From: Sandaracinomonas limnophila
Lineage (GTDB): Bacteria; Bacteroidota; Bacteroidia; Cytophagales; Spirosomataceae
Assembly (NCBI RefSeq): GCF_004005965.1
Contig: NZ_SACY01000003.1
Span: 124,001-188,000, forward strand
Direction of reading: 5' to 3'
DNA length: 64,000 bases
Shown here in pieces: positions 42,092 through 53,765 of this stretch (position 1 is the stretch's first letter; each line of letters begins with the position of its first letter). The notes under the pieces were generated by a model that did not search any database, had not been told where the DNA came from, and was given only the letters and a program-made list of their open reading frames with translations. Position numbers and translations under genes: made by a program.

Positions 42092-44044
42092 CTATTTTTC
42101 AATAACTGTTCCCAATTCTGTTGAAATATTTTTTTGAATTTGCTTCAAATTCATGAATTCTTCTAATAAACCATTCATTTCTGACTCACTTACCTCTCCA
42201 CTTGCCATTTTACCTAATACCTCAGTAATCTGTAGATCATTATGTGTTTTACGCAACCGAAGAATATTTTTATAGGCCAAATCTTCTAACATTTCTGTTT
42301 CAAATTTGACATAAATTTCATGCTTTTCCTTCCAAGCATTCGACAATTGATGCTTCTCAGCTGATAAATCTATTGCCAAGGTCTGTATTTCTTGATCCTC
42401 GTGCTGCAAATAAAAACTAGGCCCAGGATTCTTTTCTTGGTGAAATTCAACTTTTGCAAATCCAAATACCTTATTAAACAATTCTGTATGGAAATGAATC
42501 CCTTCCAATTCATCCACCATATAATGCAATAAAGTTACTCCAGGCGCATTAGCAGGACTAATTTCCAAATGTCCAAAATTTACTAATAATCGAATACATT
42601 CGAATTCATGATAATAAATTGGATCTTGAATATCTTTCTTTTCCTCGGCAATTGGCTCAATTATTTCCTGAAGTTCTTGTCGCTGTTGCTGAGAAATTTC
42701 AGGTAATGGACTAACCGAATTTTTATATTGCTTCAGATGAATTTTATTCATCTCACTCAACAAAACTTCCTCATCCATCTTCATCATTCCAGCCGTTTTC
42801 TGAATAAAAAGACTTCTTTGAATGGCATCAGGAATTTTGGCAATACTTTGTACCATTTCCTTTACCATTTCAGCTTTTTTAAAAGGATCTTCACCAGCCT
42901 CCTCTAGAAATAAACTTGCTTGAAATGAGATAAAGTCCTTTGACTCCTTTTTCACAAATTCTGTAAATGCCTCAGAACCCATTTTTCGAACAAAAGAATC
43001 TGGATCATGTCCTTCTGGAAAAACAACCAAATTTACCTGCAGACCTTCCTCCAAAATCAAATCCATTCCACGTAATGCCGCTTTGATACCCGCTGAATCA
43101 CCATCGTATAACACGGTAATATGCTTAGAAAACCGGCCAATCAATTTTATTTGTTCAGGAGTTAATGAAGTACCCGAAGAAGCCACAACATTTTTAACAC
43201 CTGCTTGGTGCAAGGATATCACATCCGTATAGCCTTCCACCAAATAACACATATCCTCAGTTCGAATCGCATTTTTTGCTTGAAATATACCGTAAACTAT
43301 ACTCGATTTATGGTAAACGTCAGTTTCCGGAGAATTCAAATACTTAGCTTGATTCTTTTGGGAATCATTTCGCAAAATTCTTGCCCCAAAAGCAATTGTT
43401 TTTCCAGAAACGTTATGAATCGGGAATATGACACGATTTCTGAATCGGTCAAACATTTTACCATCATCATTTTTCTGAGTTACCAATCCCGCTTTTTGAA
43501 TTATCTCCTCCGTAAAACCACTTTTCAAGGCCGATTTCAAAAGAATATCCCAAGCTTCTGGACTATACCCTAATTCAAAGGCTTCCATCGTTGCCTCAGA
43601 AAAACCTCGTTCTTTGAAATAAGGTTTTGCTATAGATTGACCCTCTTCCGACTCATTTAACTGTTGCCTAAAAAAGTTTTTAGCCCAGTCTAAAATAATA
43701 AACAAACTCTCTCGCTCATTTTGCTTGAGCACCTGATCATCTGTTAATTCTTGTTCTTTGATTTCAATTCCATATTTTTTGGCTAAATGTCGTAAGGCCT
43801 CCCCATAACCCAATCCTTCGATGTCCATTATGAACCGAACGGAATCACCAGCTTTACCGCAACCAAAACATTTATAAAAACCTTTACTTGGTGAAATTGA
43901 AAAAGAGGGTGTTTTTTCCCCATGAAAAGGACAACATGCCCAATAATTTGCACCTTTTTTCTTTACAGAAACGTAATCCCCTATCACCTCTGTAACAGAG
44001 GCTGCCTGCTTAATTCGCTCGACGGTTTCGGGATCAATACGCAT
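42092..44044 (-). CDS. dnaG: DNA primase
   Basis: A 650-residue primase. The N-terminal CHC2 zinc finger has C38, H41, C59 and C62. The RNA-polymerase domain has FERGF-like KERGFSEATMEAFELGYS and FPIHNVSGKTIAFGARIL. The TOPRIM site is MCYLVEGYTDVISLHQAG with VLYDGDSAGIKAALRG. A C-terminal helicase-binding region follows. It makes RNA primers at the replication fork. It starts 2 bases after the nucleoside transporter gene ends. Confidence 0.96.
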   Translation of the reverse strand: MRIDPETVERIKQAASVTEVIGDYVSVKKKGANYWACCPFHGEKTPSFSISPSKGFYKCFGCGKAGDSVRFIMDIEGLGYGEALRHLAKKYGIEIKEQELTDDQVLKQNERESLFIILDWAKNFFRQQLNESEEGQSIAKPYFKERGFSEATMEAFELGYSPEAWDILLKSALKSGFTEEIIQKAGLVTQKNDDGKMFDRFRNRVIFPIHNVSGKTIAFGARILRNDSQKNQAKYLNSPETDVYHKSSIVYGIFQAKNAIRTEDMCYLVEGYTDVISLHQAGVKNVVASSGTSLTPEQIKLIGRFSKHITVLYDGDSAGIKAALRGMDLILEEGLQVNLVVFPEGHDPDSFVRKMGSEAFTEFVKKESKDFISFQASLFLEEAGEDPFKKAEMVKEMVQSIAKIPDAIQRSLFIQKTAGMMKMDEEVLLSEMNKIHLKQYKNSVSPLPEISQQQRQELQEIIEPIAEEKKDIQDPIYYHEFECIRLLVNFGHLEISPANAPGVTLLHYMVDELEGIHFHTELFNKVFGFAKVEFHQEKNPGPSFYLQHEDQEIQTLAIDLSAEKHQLSNAWKEKHEIYVKFETEMLEDLAYKNILRLRKTHNDLQITEVLGKMASGEVSESEMNGLLEEFMNLKQIQKNISTELGTVIEK

Positions 44045-44045
44045 A

Positions 44046-45284
44046 TTATAAAAGTAATCCGGCTAAAGTTGCAGACATATAAGAAGCTAAGGTACCAGCA
44101 ATTAAGGCTTTAAAACCTAATTTTGCTAAATCAGACCTGCGACTAGGTGCTAATTCTCCAATTCCACCAATTTGGATAGCAATGGAACTAAAGTTTGCAA
44201 AACCACAAAGGGCAAAACTTGTAATTGCAATAGTTTTAGGATCTAAGGTAGCCTTAATTTTCATCATATCAAGGTAGGCTACAAATTCATTCACAACCAT
44301 TTTTTCACCCATTAATGCACCAGCCGCTTCAATATCCTTCAAGGGAACTCCCATGGCAAATGCGAAAACTGAAAATAATTTACCTAAGATTAAATTCATA
44401 GACAATGTTGGCACATTGATTAAATTCCCAATATGGCCTAATCCAATGTCGACTAAAGCAATAAGTGCAATGAATCCAATCAACATGGCAATTACATTCA
44501 AACCCACTTTCAAGCCTTCAGAAGCCCCTGCAGAAATTGCATCCACTAAATTGGCATGTGATTTAGATATTTCCAATTTAACGGCTCCTTGGGTCTCCGA
44601 CTTCTCTGTTTCAGGAAACATTATTTTTGAAATTACCAACGCACCAGGGGCCGCCATTAAACTTGCCGCCAATAAATAAGGTGCAGGTACACCTAATGAT
44701 ATATATACAGCCATTACTCCTCCTGCAATACAAGCAAAACTTCCTGCCATAGATGCCATCAATTCGGAATTTGTCATATTCTTCAAATAAGGCTTAATCA
44801 TAATTTGAGCTTCCACTTGCCCAACAAATGTACTCGCTACATTGGATAATGCCTCAGCCCCACTAACACCCATCAATCGATGAACTCCCTTGCCTAAAAC
44901 AGCCACAACTCTTTGTAAGACACCCAAATGATAAAACATATTAACCAATACAGCTACAAAAATGATAGTTGGCACCACCTTAAAAAAGAAAATATATTCA
45001 TTGCCAGCTCCAAAGGCCTTACCCATCAAATTACGGTCTACTAATGAACCAAAAACAAACAAGGCCCCTTTATCGGCTTGTCCTAACAATGTATTGATTG
45101 AATCACCCAACCATTGAAAAATAGTTTGACCTAATTCTGTCTTTAAAATAAAAATTGCTAAAACTACCTGCAAACCAAAACCAACTCCAACTGTTCGAAA
45201 GTTAATTGCTTTTCTATTATTTGAAAGTAAATAAGACAATCCTAAAATTAAAACAATGCCTAAAAGGCCAGTAAATCTTTCCAT
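44046..45284 (-). CDS. Concentrative nucleoside transporter (NupC/CNT family)
   Basis: A 412-residue permease with about 10 membrane segments. Family signatures include GAEALSNVASTFVGQVEAQIMIKPYL, MASMAGSFACIAGGVMAVYISLGVPAPYLLAASLMAAPGAL and CGFANFSSIAIQIGGIGELAPSRRSDLAKLG. It takes up nucleosides with sodium or protons. It lies between ppk1 and dnaG. Confidence 0.94.
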   Translation of the reverse strand: MERFTGLLGIVLILGLSYLLSNNRKAINFRTVGVGFGLQVVLAIFILKTELGQTIFQWLGDSINTLLGQADKGALFVFGSLVDRNLMGKAFGAGNEYIFFFKVVPTIIFVAVLVNMFYHLGVLQRVVAVLGKGVHRLMGVSGAEALSNVASTFVGQVEAQIMIKPYLKNMTNSELMASMAGSFACIAGGVMAVYISLGVPAPYLLAASLMAAPGALVISKIMFPETEKSETQGAVKLEISKSHANLVDAISAGASEGLKVGLNVIAMLIGFIALIALVDIGLGHIGNLINVPTLSMNLILGKLFSVFAFAMGVPLKDIEAAGALMGEKMVVNEFVAYLDMMKIKATLDPKTIAITSFALCGFANFSSIAIQIGGIGELAPSRRSDLAKLGFKALIAGTLASYMSATLAGLLL

Positions 45285-45289
45285 AAAGC

Positions 45290-47593
45290 TTAATTGATGA
45301 ATTCCGAGGAATTGTTAGGTTCCAGGGTAATAGTATATTGGTTAAAATTAATTTGATTTATTAAATTTTCTTCTTTCAATTGGTAAAATTCGGAATGGAT
45401 ATTAAATGGCTCATTACTTTCAACTTTCCAATAACCTCCATCTTCCTGCATTTCATATGAGTTTTTGGTATCACGCAAATTCCAATCTAAAATAGTTATT
45501 GCCTGATTTCTTACACGTGTATTTACTAACTCAAACAAGGATTCTATCCTTCGATCAAAACTTCTAACCATCACGTCTGCAGAACCTCCGTATACTTTCG
45601 GCTCGCCAGCATTGTGGAAATAATACAAACGGGTGTGCTCTAAATAATCGCCAACAATAGATTTGATAAAAATATTTTCTGACAACCCTTTTCTTTGCGG
45701 ACGGATGCAACAAATACCTCTAACAATCAATAAAATTGGCACTCCAGCATTAGATGCATCATAAAGTGCGTCAATAATTTTATTGTCTTGAAGTGAATTA
45801 ATTTTCCAGCAAATACCAGCAGGGATTCCATTATTGAAGTTTTCCACCTCCTGCTCGATCATTTCTATCAATCGATTTCGCATATCACGTGGAGCAGTTA
45901 TTAAATGCTCATATTGAGTTGGCATTGAATGCCCCGTAATTACATTAAAAAACTCAGCAATATCTTGTGTTATACGAGAATCGGTAGTCAAAAGGCCAAT
46001 ATCTGTATATAACTTGGCGGTATCTTCATTGTAATTTCCGGATGAAAGATGGGCATAACTCATCACATGTGTCCCTTCATTTCTTATGACCTGAAGTAAT
46101 TTAGTATGTGTTTTTAATCCAGGAATTCCATAAATCACAAAACAACCAGCTTTTTGTAAACGTGTGGCCTCACGAATATTATTTTCCTCGTCAAATCTAG
46201 CCTTCACCTCAAATAATACTGAAACGTGTTTTCCTTGTTCCGCAGCACGCAATAATGCATTGGCAATTCGAGAATTTTTTGAGATACGATATAAAGTAAT
46301 TTTAATAGCCAACACTTGTGGATCTTCCGCTGCTTGCTCCAATAATTGTATGACAGGTTCAAAATTGTTATAGGGGTGATGCAATAAAATATCCCCCTTT
46401 TTCATCGTTTCAAAAATATCATCAATCTGAATAGACTTCAGACCAATGGGAGGAACTACCGTGGGTGGTTTTGGCATTTTATCCTTAAAATCAGGATGTT
46501 TTAAAATTTGCCAAAAAGAGGTAAAATCAAGTATAGATTCTTTGACAAAAATATCTGAATGATCTAAACTCCATCGATCTAACATTTCATCCATCAAAAA
46601 GGAAGAATAATTTTTCTCAACTTCTACGCGAGTTACTCGACCGAGTCTTCTGTCTTTAATTTTTTTCTTGATTTCATCAACAAAATCCGTTTCTTGATCT
46701 TCATGCTCCACTACATCAAAATCTCCATTTCGTGTAATTCTGAATAGACTTAAAGACTCAATTTCTACGTTTTTATATAGAAGGTGGATATAATTGCGAA
46801 TTATTTCTTCAATCGGTAAAAACAAAACCACATCCTCTCGCTCTAAAACATAAAAACGATTTAAATTCGTTGGGATTTGAACAAATGAAATCTTTGGATC
46901 TTTTTCGTTTTTTAGTTTCCCTTGTTTAAAACTTTGGTGACCAATTGTTACAACTCCAAAAATCAAAGTTTTTGCTAACAAACTTGGAAATGTATGGGTA
47001 TTATCGAACACCATTGGTGTTAACATCGGATAAATTGTCCGATTAAAATACAATTCAACCTCCGCGTTTTCCTCCTCAGTAAGGTCTGAAATGGATGCCA
47101 TTTTTAAACCATTTGCTGGAAATAGAGGTAAGATTTCCTCTAAAAACAATCGGTGTTTTTCAATGGAAAATTCTTTTGCAGCAGAAATCAATGTATGTTT
47201 AAATGGCCCTTCGCGCAGTCCAGAATAATCCGTCCTTTCCTTTCCAAAATCTATGTAATTATATAAGGATCCCACACGGATAGTAAAAAATTCATCCAAA
47301 TTGGAAGCTGTAATGGCTAAAAATTTCAATCGATCAAACAGATTTTTTGAGGTATCTCGGGCTTGGTCCAAAACCCTTTCATCAAATTTCAACCAAGATA
47401 AATCACGAGAAATGAATTTAGATTTCTCAATAATTTCCTGATTCTTTAATAAAGATTTCTCTAATTTCCTTGCTGAATCTCTTGGAGCCAATAAATTAAT
47501 TTTCCAATTCTTAGGTTGTAGGAACGACAAAAGATTCTCGCCTTGAGAATCTTCTGCCATTATTTCATCCAACCGATCTTTCGAATTTCCCAT
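45290..47593 (-). CDS. ppk1: Polyphosphate kinase 1
   Basis: A 767-residue PPK1, with an N-terminal extension of about 55 residues before the usual SKFISRDLSWLKFDERVL. The phosphorylated histidine is H496 in KTHTKLLQV; HLSSGNYNEDTAKLYTDIG and VRGICCIRPQRKGLSENI are further active-site regions. It makes inorganic polyphosphate from ATP at the inner membrane. No exopolyphosphatase gene lies next to it. Confidence 0.95.
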   Translation of the reverse strand: MGNSKDRLDEIMAEDSQGENLLSFLQPKNWKINLLAPRDSARKLEKSLLKNQEIIEKSKFISRDLSWLKFDERVLDQARDTSKNLFDRLKFLAITASNLDEFFTIRVGSLYNYIDFGKERTDYSGLREGPFKHTLISAAKEFSIEKHRLFLEEILPLFPANGLKMASISDLTEEENAEVELYFNRTIYPMLTPMVFDNTHTFPSLLAKTLIFGVVTIGHQSFKQGKLKNEKDPKISFVQIPTNLNRFYVLEREDVVLFLPIEEIIRNYIHLLYKNVEIESLSLFRITRNGDFDVVEHEDQETDFVDEIKKKIKDRRLGRVTRVEVEKNYSSFLMDEMLDRWSLDHSDIFVKESILDFTSFWQILKHPDFKDKMPKPPTVVPPIGLKSIQIDDIFETMKKGDILLHHPYNNFEPVIQLLEQAAEDPQVLAIKITLYRISKNSRIANALLRAAEQGKHVSVLFEVKARFDEENNIREATRLQKAGCFVIYGIPGLKTHTKLLQVIRNEGTHVMSYAHLSSGNYNEDTAKLYTDIGLLTTDSRITQDIAEFFNVITGHSMPTQYEHLITAPRDMRNRLIEMIEQEVENFNNGIPAGICWKINSLQDNKIIDALYDASNAGVPILLIVRGICCIRPQRKGLSENIFIKSIVGDYLEHTRLYYFHNAGEPKVYGGSADVMVRSFDRRIESLFELVNTRVRNQAITILDWNLRDTKNSYEMQEDGGYWKVESNEPFNIHSEFYQLKEENLINQINFNQYTITLEPNNSSEFIN

Positions 47594-47594
47594 T

Positions 47595-49788
<2,194 letters not shown>

Positions 49789-49907
49789 TTAACTATTTAT
49801 TAACAAGGCATAAAACCTTGTCATTTAAGATTTTAAATTATAATTTTAAAAATACATATTTTTCCCCGAAAAATGAAGATTTTTCTCGTGAAAAAACAAT
49901 TAAATTT

Positions 49908-51428
49908 TTAGTGTTTAAAATGACGAATTCCAGTCATCACCATGGCAATCCCGTTTTGGTTGCAATAATCAACTGAGTCTTTGTCTTTTATGGATCCACC
50001 AGGCTGTGTTACCGCTGTAATTCCTGCTTTTCCTGCAATTTCAACGCAGTCTGGGAAAGGGAAAAATGCATCGGAAGCCATTACAGATCCATTCAAATCA
50101 AATCCAAATTCAGCAGCTTTTTCAATAGCTTGCTTTAAAGCATCAACACGAGAAGTTTGACCTACCCCAGATGCTAACAATTGCCCTTCTTTTGCCAACA
50201 CAATTGTATTGGATTTAGTATGCTTGCATATCTTTAAGGCAAATGCTAAGGCTTTCAATTCTTGCTCAGTTGGCGCTTTTTCTGTTACAGTTTTAAAATC
50301 TGCAACCTCTTCCATCACCAAATCCTTATCTTGCTCCAACACACCGTTCAATAAAGTTTTGAACATGTTCTTCGAAAACTCTTGTGGTTTTCTTTGCAAC
50401 AAAATTCTATTTTTCTTCGATTTCAATATCTCCAAAGCCTCATCTGAGTATGATGGAGCAATTAAAATTTCACAAAACAATGAATTAATTTCTTCTGCGG
50501 CCGCCTTATCTACTTCACCATTACATGCCAACACTCCTCCAAAAGCTGAAACTGGGTCACAAGAAAGTGCTTTTTGATAAGCTTCTTTTACTGAACTTCC
50601 AGTTGCTACTCCACAAGCATTGGTATGCTTAATAATCACAAAAGCCGTTTCTTTAAACTCATCCAATAAAGCCAAACAAGCATCAACGTCTACTAAATTG
50701 TTATACGACAACTCCTTACCGTTTAATTTTGTAAATAAGGCATCGATATCTCCATAAAACGTAGCGGTTTGGTGCGGATTTTCACCGTATCTCAAGGTTT
50801 GAGATGGCAAATGATCAAACTTATGCAAATTATTACTTTCTCCTGCAAAATAGGATTGAATAGCTGAATCATATCCCGAGGAAACAGCAAACGCCTTTCC
50901 TGCAAAATTTCTTCTCTGCTCTAAATTGGTTGATGCACCTTGTGCTGCGAAAATATCCAAAACTTCTCCATACTGCGAACGCGAAGAAACGATTAAAACA
51001 TCATTGAAATTCTTGGCAGCCCCACGAATCAAAGAAATACCACCAATGTCAATTTTTTCGATAATATCTTCATCAGATGCACCAGAAGCAACTGTCTCTT
51101 CAAACGGATACAAATCTACCATCACTAAATCCAATGCAGGAATTTCAAATTGATTGGCAACCTCCACATCAGATGCTAAATCTCTGCGATACAAAATTCC
51201 ACCAAAAACCTTTGGATGTAAAGTCTTAACACGTCCTCCAAAAATAGAAGGATAGCCCGTTAAATCTTCTACAGGAATAACAGGAATACCCATTTCTTCG
51301 ATAAATTGCTGCGTACCACCAGTTGAATAAAGTACAACTCCCTCCTCGTGCAACTTCGAAATAATTGGCGCTAAACCATCTTTATAATAAACAGAAATTA
51401 AGGCAGATTGAATTTTTTTGAACGACAT
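49908..51428 (-). CDS. purH: Bifunctional AICAR formyltransferase / IMP cyclohydrolase
   Basis: A 506-residue enzyme for the last two steps of IMP synthesis. The ATG at 51428 (MSFKKIQSALISVYYKDGL) is preferred; an in-frame ATG at 51455 overlaps the promoter. The N-terminal IMPCH domain has STGGTQQFIEEMGIPV and VDLYPFE. The C-terminal transformylase has LRYGENPHQ, IIKHTNACGVATG, ACNGEVDKAAAEE and ASDAFFPFPDCVEIA. Confidence 0.96.
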   Translation of the reverse strand: MSFKKIQSALISVYYKDGLAPIISKLHEEGVVLYSTGGTQQFIEEMGIPVIPVEDLTGYPSIFGGRVKTLHPKVFGGILYRRDLASDVEVANQFEIPALDLVMVDLYPFEETVASGASDEDIIEKIDIGGISLIRGAAKNFNDVLIVSSRSQYGEVLDIFAAQGASTNLEQRRNFAGKAFAVSSGYDSAIQSYFAGESNNLHKFDHLPSQTLRYGENPHQTATFYGDIDALFTKLNGKELSYNNLVDVDACLALLDEFKETAFVIIKHTNACGVATGSSVKEAYQKALSCDPVSAFGGVLACNGEVDKAAAEEINSLFCEILIAPSYSDEALEILKSKKNRILLQRKPQEFSKNMFKTLLNGVLEQDKDLVMEEVADFKTVTEKAPTEQELKALAFALKICKHTKSNTIVLAKEGQLLASGVGQTSRVDALKQAIEKAAEFGFDLNGSVMASDAFFPFPDCVEIAGKAGITAVTQPGGSIKDKDSVDYCNQNGIAMVMTGIRHFKH

Positions 51429-51452
51429 TTTGCTTTGATTAAAATGAAACCA

Positions 51453-51460
51453 CAAAGGTA
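51453..51460 (-). promoter_or_regulatory. -7 box of purH
   Basis: On the minus strand TACCTTTG, an exact TAnnTTTG match identical to the tRNA-Leu box, 25 bases before the ATG at 51428. A TTGG lies about 20 bases upstream. This position decides the purH start. Confidence 0.6.
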
Positions 51461-51487
51461 CAAATTATTCAAAAAACTGCCCAATTT

Positions 51488-52663
51488 TTACATGCCCTTC
51501 TTACGATATTCTTGATATCTTTTTAATGCCTCCAAATAATAGTAATCCGCATAAATTAATGGAACATCTATTTCTGAATTCAAACTTTTAGCACCCACAC
51601 AATGCTTGATCAAAAAGTTATTGTTTTCACCTAAAGCAGCGCGATACGCAGGACTTGACAATGACTCCAACATCGTGATTCCATCTTTAATATACTGCTT
51701 ACCTTTTTCGCCACCCGTTTGTTTACCTAATTCAAATAAAGCAGAACTTACAATAGCACCGGCTGATGCATCTCTTTCCTCATTTGGAATATTCGGCGCA
51801 TAAAAATCCCAATATGGAATTTTATCTTTTGGTAAATTCGGATGATTCAAATAATAATCGGTAATCTTCTGTGCAAAATCTAAGTATTTTTTATCCTTAG
51901 TCTCACGGTACATCATCACATAACCATAAATAGCCCAGGCATGCCCTCGCGACCATTGCGACTCATCCACATAACCTTGGTGCTGTTTCTTGGCTAACAC
52001 CTCTCCATTAGGTCCATAACAAATCACATGATAACTTGAAAAATCTGGCCTGAAGTGATTTTTAATAGTATTATCAGCATGTTTAATAGCGATATCGTAA
52101 AATGATTTATCTCCAGTTTCTCTTGCTGCCCAAAACAATAACTCCAAATTCATCATATTATCGATGATAACCGGATACTTATATCCACCTTTAAAACTGT
52201 TCCAAGATTTTATCAAACCAATCTTAGGATCAAAACGTGTTGCCAATGATTTGGCCGATTGAATCAAAACAGCTTTGTATTTAGGATCTTTTGCCAAACG
52301 CAAACCGTTACCAAACGAACAATACATCATGAATCCCAAGTCGTGAGTTCCCGTATTGTATTTTTCCTTTTCCACCGCTGCCGACCATAAACGAGCAGCC
52401 TTCTCCCATTTCGGATTTTTAGTTTGTTCAAACAAATACCATAATCCACCTGGAAAAAACCCCGAACACCACCAAGATGAAGGCAAATTTCTGTACGTTC
52501 CGTCTTGCTTCGCAGAATGAACCGTTGTACTCGTATCCGGATGATCCTTCAACATCTGCTCATATTGCTTTTCTGCCAAAGCATATTGGGCCTTTATATC
52601 TATCTTTTGGGCGAAAAGTGAAGTTGAAATTAAAAATGCGAAGAGGAAGGAAATGGGTTTCAT
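51488..52663 (-). CDS. Unsaturated glucuronyl hydrolase, GH88
   Basis: A 391-residue secreted (alpha/alpha)6-barrel enzyme with a signal peptide ending SLFAQ. The two catalytic-type aspartates are in TGTHDLGFMMY and VIIDNMMNLELLFWAA; WSRGHAWAIYGYVMMYRE is the family signature. GH88 enzymes remove the unsaturated uronic acid left by polysaccharide lyases acting on glycosaminoglycans, ulvan or similar glycans. No lyase lies nearby. The leader is occupied by heptamer repeats. Confidence 0.92.
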   Translation of the reverse strand: MKPISFLFAFLISTSLFAQKIDIKAQYALAEKQYEQMLKDHPDTSTTVHSAKQDGTYRNLPSSWWCSGFFPGGLWYLFEQTKNPKWEKAARLWSAAVEKEKYNTGTHDLGFMMYCSFGNGLRLAKDPKYKAVLIQSAKSLATRFDPKIGLIKSWNSFKGGYKYPVIIDNMMNLELLFWAARETGDKSFYDIAIKHADNTIKNHFRPDFSSYHVICYGPNGEVLAKKQHQGYVDESQWSRGHAWAIYGYVMMYRETKDKKYLDFAQKITDYYLNHPNLPKDKIPYWDFYAPNIPNEERDASAGAIVSSALFELGKQTGGEKGKQYIKDGITMLESLSSPAYRAALGENNNFLIKHCVGAKSLNSEIDVPLIYADYYYLEALKRYQEYRKKGM

Positions 52664-52670
52664 GAATGAA

Positions 52671-52693
52671 TTGTTAATTGTTAATTGTTAATT
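52671..52693. repeat. Heptanucleotide array GTTAATT, three units
   Basis: Three tandem units with a 7-base period just upstream of the GH88 start. The unit is the reverse complement of the array at 52773-52828, so the two can pair into one large hairpin around an 80-base AT-rich centre. Confidence 0.85.
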
Positions 52694-52772
52694 AATCTTT
52701 AAAGTTAAAATCTTAAAAAAACTACTAAAAAAATCAAAAAAATTATATTTAATTTTATTTCTAAAATATTCA

Positions 52773-52828
52773 AATTAACAATTAACAATTAACAATTAAC
52801 AATTAACAATTAACAATTAACAATTAAC
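52773..52828. repeat. Heptanucleotide array AATTAAC, eight units
   Basis: Eight exact tandem copies (56 bases) spanning the spacer and the 3' end of the patatin gene. The last coded residues of that gene, V-N-C, and its stop are read from the array. Tandem copy number is likely to vary between strains. Confidence 0.92.
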
Positions 52829-53692
52829 TTGGAACCCCAACTCCAACAACCGCCTAATATCAAATTTATTAAAATTCTGCATATCAATCTGTAAAGGCTG
52901 AACAGGACGAATAGAACGAATTTTCACCGGATTCACTTTGGTTTCATTCATCATTTTAGCTGCTTGTAAATCGGCATTCAAAATTTCATTCACCGCAATA
53001 TCCATCACACGATCTACCAAGGCCAACAAATCTCCTGTATCAAAATTACCGCCTTCAATTTGTTCAGGATGACAAGATATTGCCACAATTTCAGTTGCAC
53101 CATCTTCTATGGCTTTACAAATAGGAGAAACATTTCGCAAACCTCCATCTAAATAATTTTGGTTCATATTATTTCCAATATTAACCACAGGCATCAAAAT
53201 AGGCACGGCACAGGAAGCCATCAAAAAACTAAAAAATGAATCTACACTTGGGTCCACATATTTAATACCTCCATCTATAATATTTACAGCGCCAACTTTC
53301 AAGGCAATTGGACTTGCGTGTAAATTTCGCATTTGCAAGGAGTCCTCTACTAAATTTCGCAAAGGTGAGGTATCCACAAGTCCCTTAAATTTTTTAACAA
53401 GTGCAGTATATCCTAATTCAAAAATACTCCAAGGAACAAATAAACTACCCGGATGAGTGATCCGCATTTCCCAAAAATCCCATAAATCTTTACCCGCTTG
53501 CGCGTAATCAATAGGACTCTCCTCCACCGCCTGCATCCCAAATTGATTGACCAAGTAAGAGGCATTCAGACTCCCAGCAGAAATCCCATAGATAGCATCT
53601 GGCTGAAAACCTGATTCAAACAAAGTCCGAATGACTCCTGCCTGATAGGCTCCTTTTACAGCCCCTCCAGCTAAAACTAAAACCTTACTCAT
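52817..53692 (-). CDS. Patatin-like phospholipase, 3' end formed by heptamer repeats
   Basis: A 291-residue cytosolic lipase-type protein. The oxyanion loop is GGAVKGAYQAGVI, the nucleophile Ser is in GISAGS (GxSxG), and the dyad Asp is in YLDGGLRN (DG). Patatin enzymes cleave acyl groups from phospholipids. The family core is complete, but the last three residues and stop come from the AATTAAC array, so the native C terminus may have been longer or different. Confidence 0.9.
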   Translation of the reverse strand: MSKVLVLAGGAVKGAYQAGVIRTLFESGFQPDAIYGISAGSLNASYLVNQFGMQAVEESPIDYAQAGKDLWDFWEMRITHPGSLFVPWSIFELGYTALVKKFKGLVDTSPLRNLVEDSLQMRNLHASPIALKVGAVNIIDGGIKYVDPSVDSFFSFLMASCAVPILMPVVNIGNNMNQNYLDGGLRNVSPICKAIEDGATEIVAISCHPEQIEGGNFDTGDLLALVDRVMDIAVNEILNADLQAAKMMNETKVNPVKIRSIRPVQPLQIDMQNFNKFDIRRLLELGFQVNC

Positions 53693-53765
53693 AGCAAATG
53701 GTTTATTATTTATTAAAACTAAGTAAATTTATGTAAATTACATCACAAAAATTTTCCAGGCCTAA

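Noticed and set aside
49803-49821. Riboswitch or attenuator in the gyrB leader
   Set aside because: Only a single 6-bp inverted repeat is seen, with no T-run or conserved aptamer core.
52671-52828. Possible CRISPR array
   Set aside because: The units are 7 bases with no spacers and no cas genes; it is a tandem heptamer repeat.
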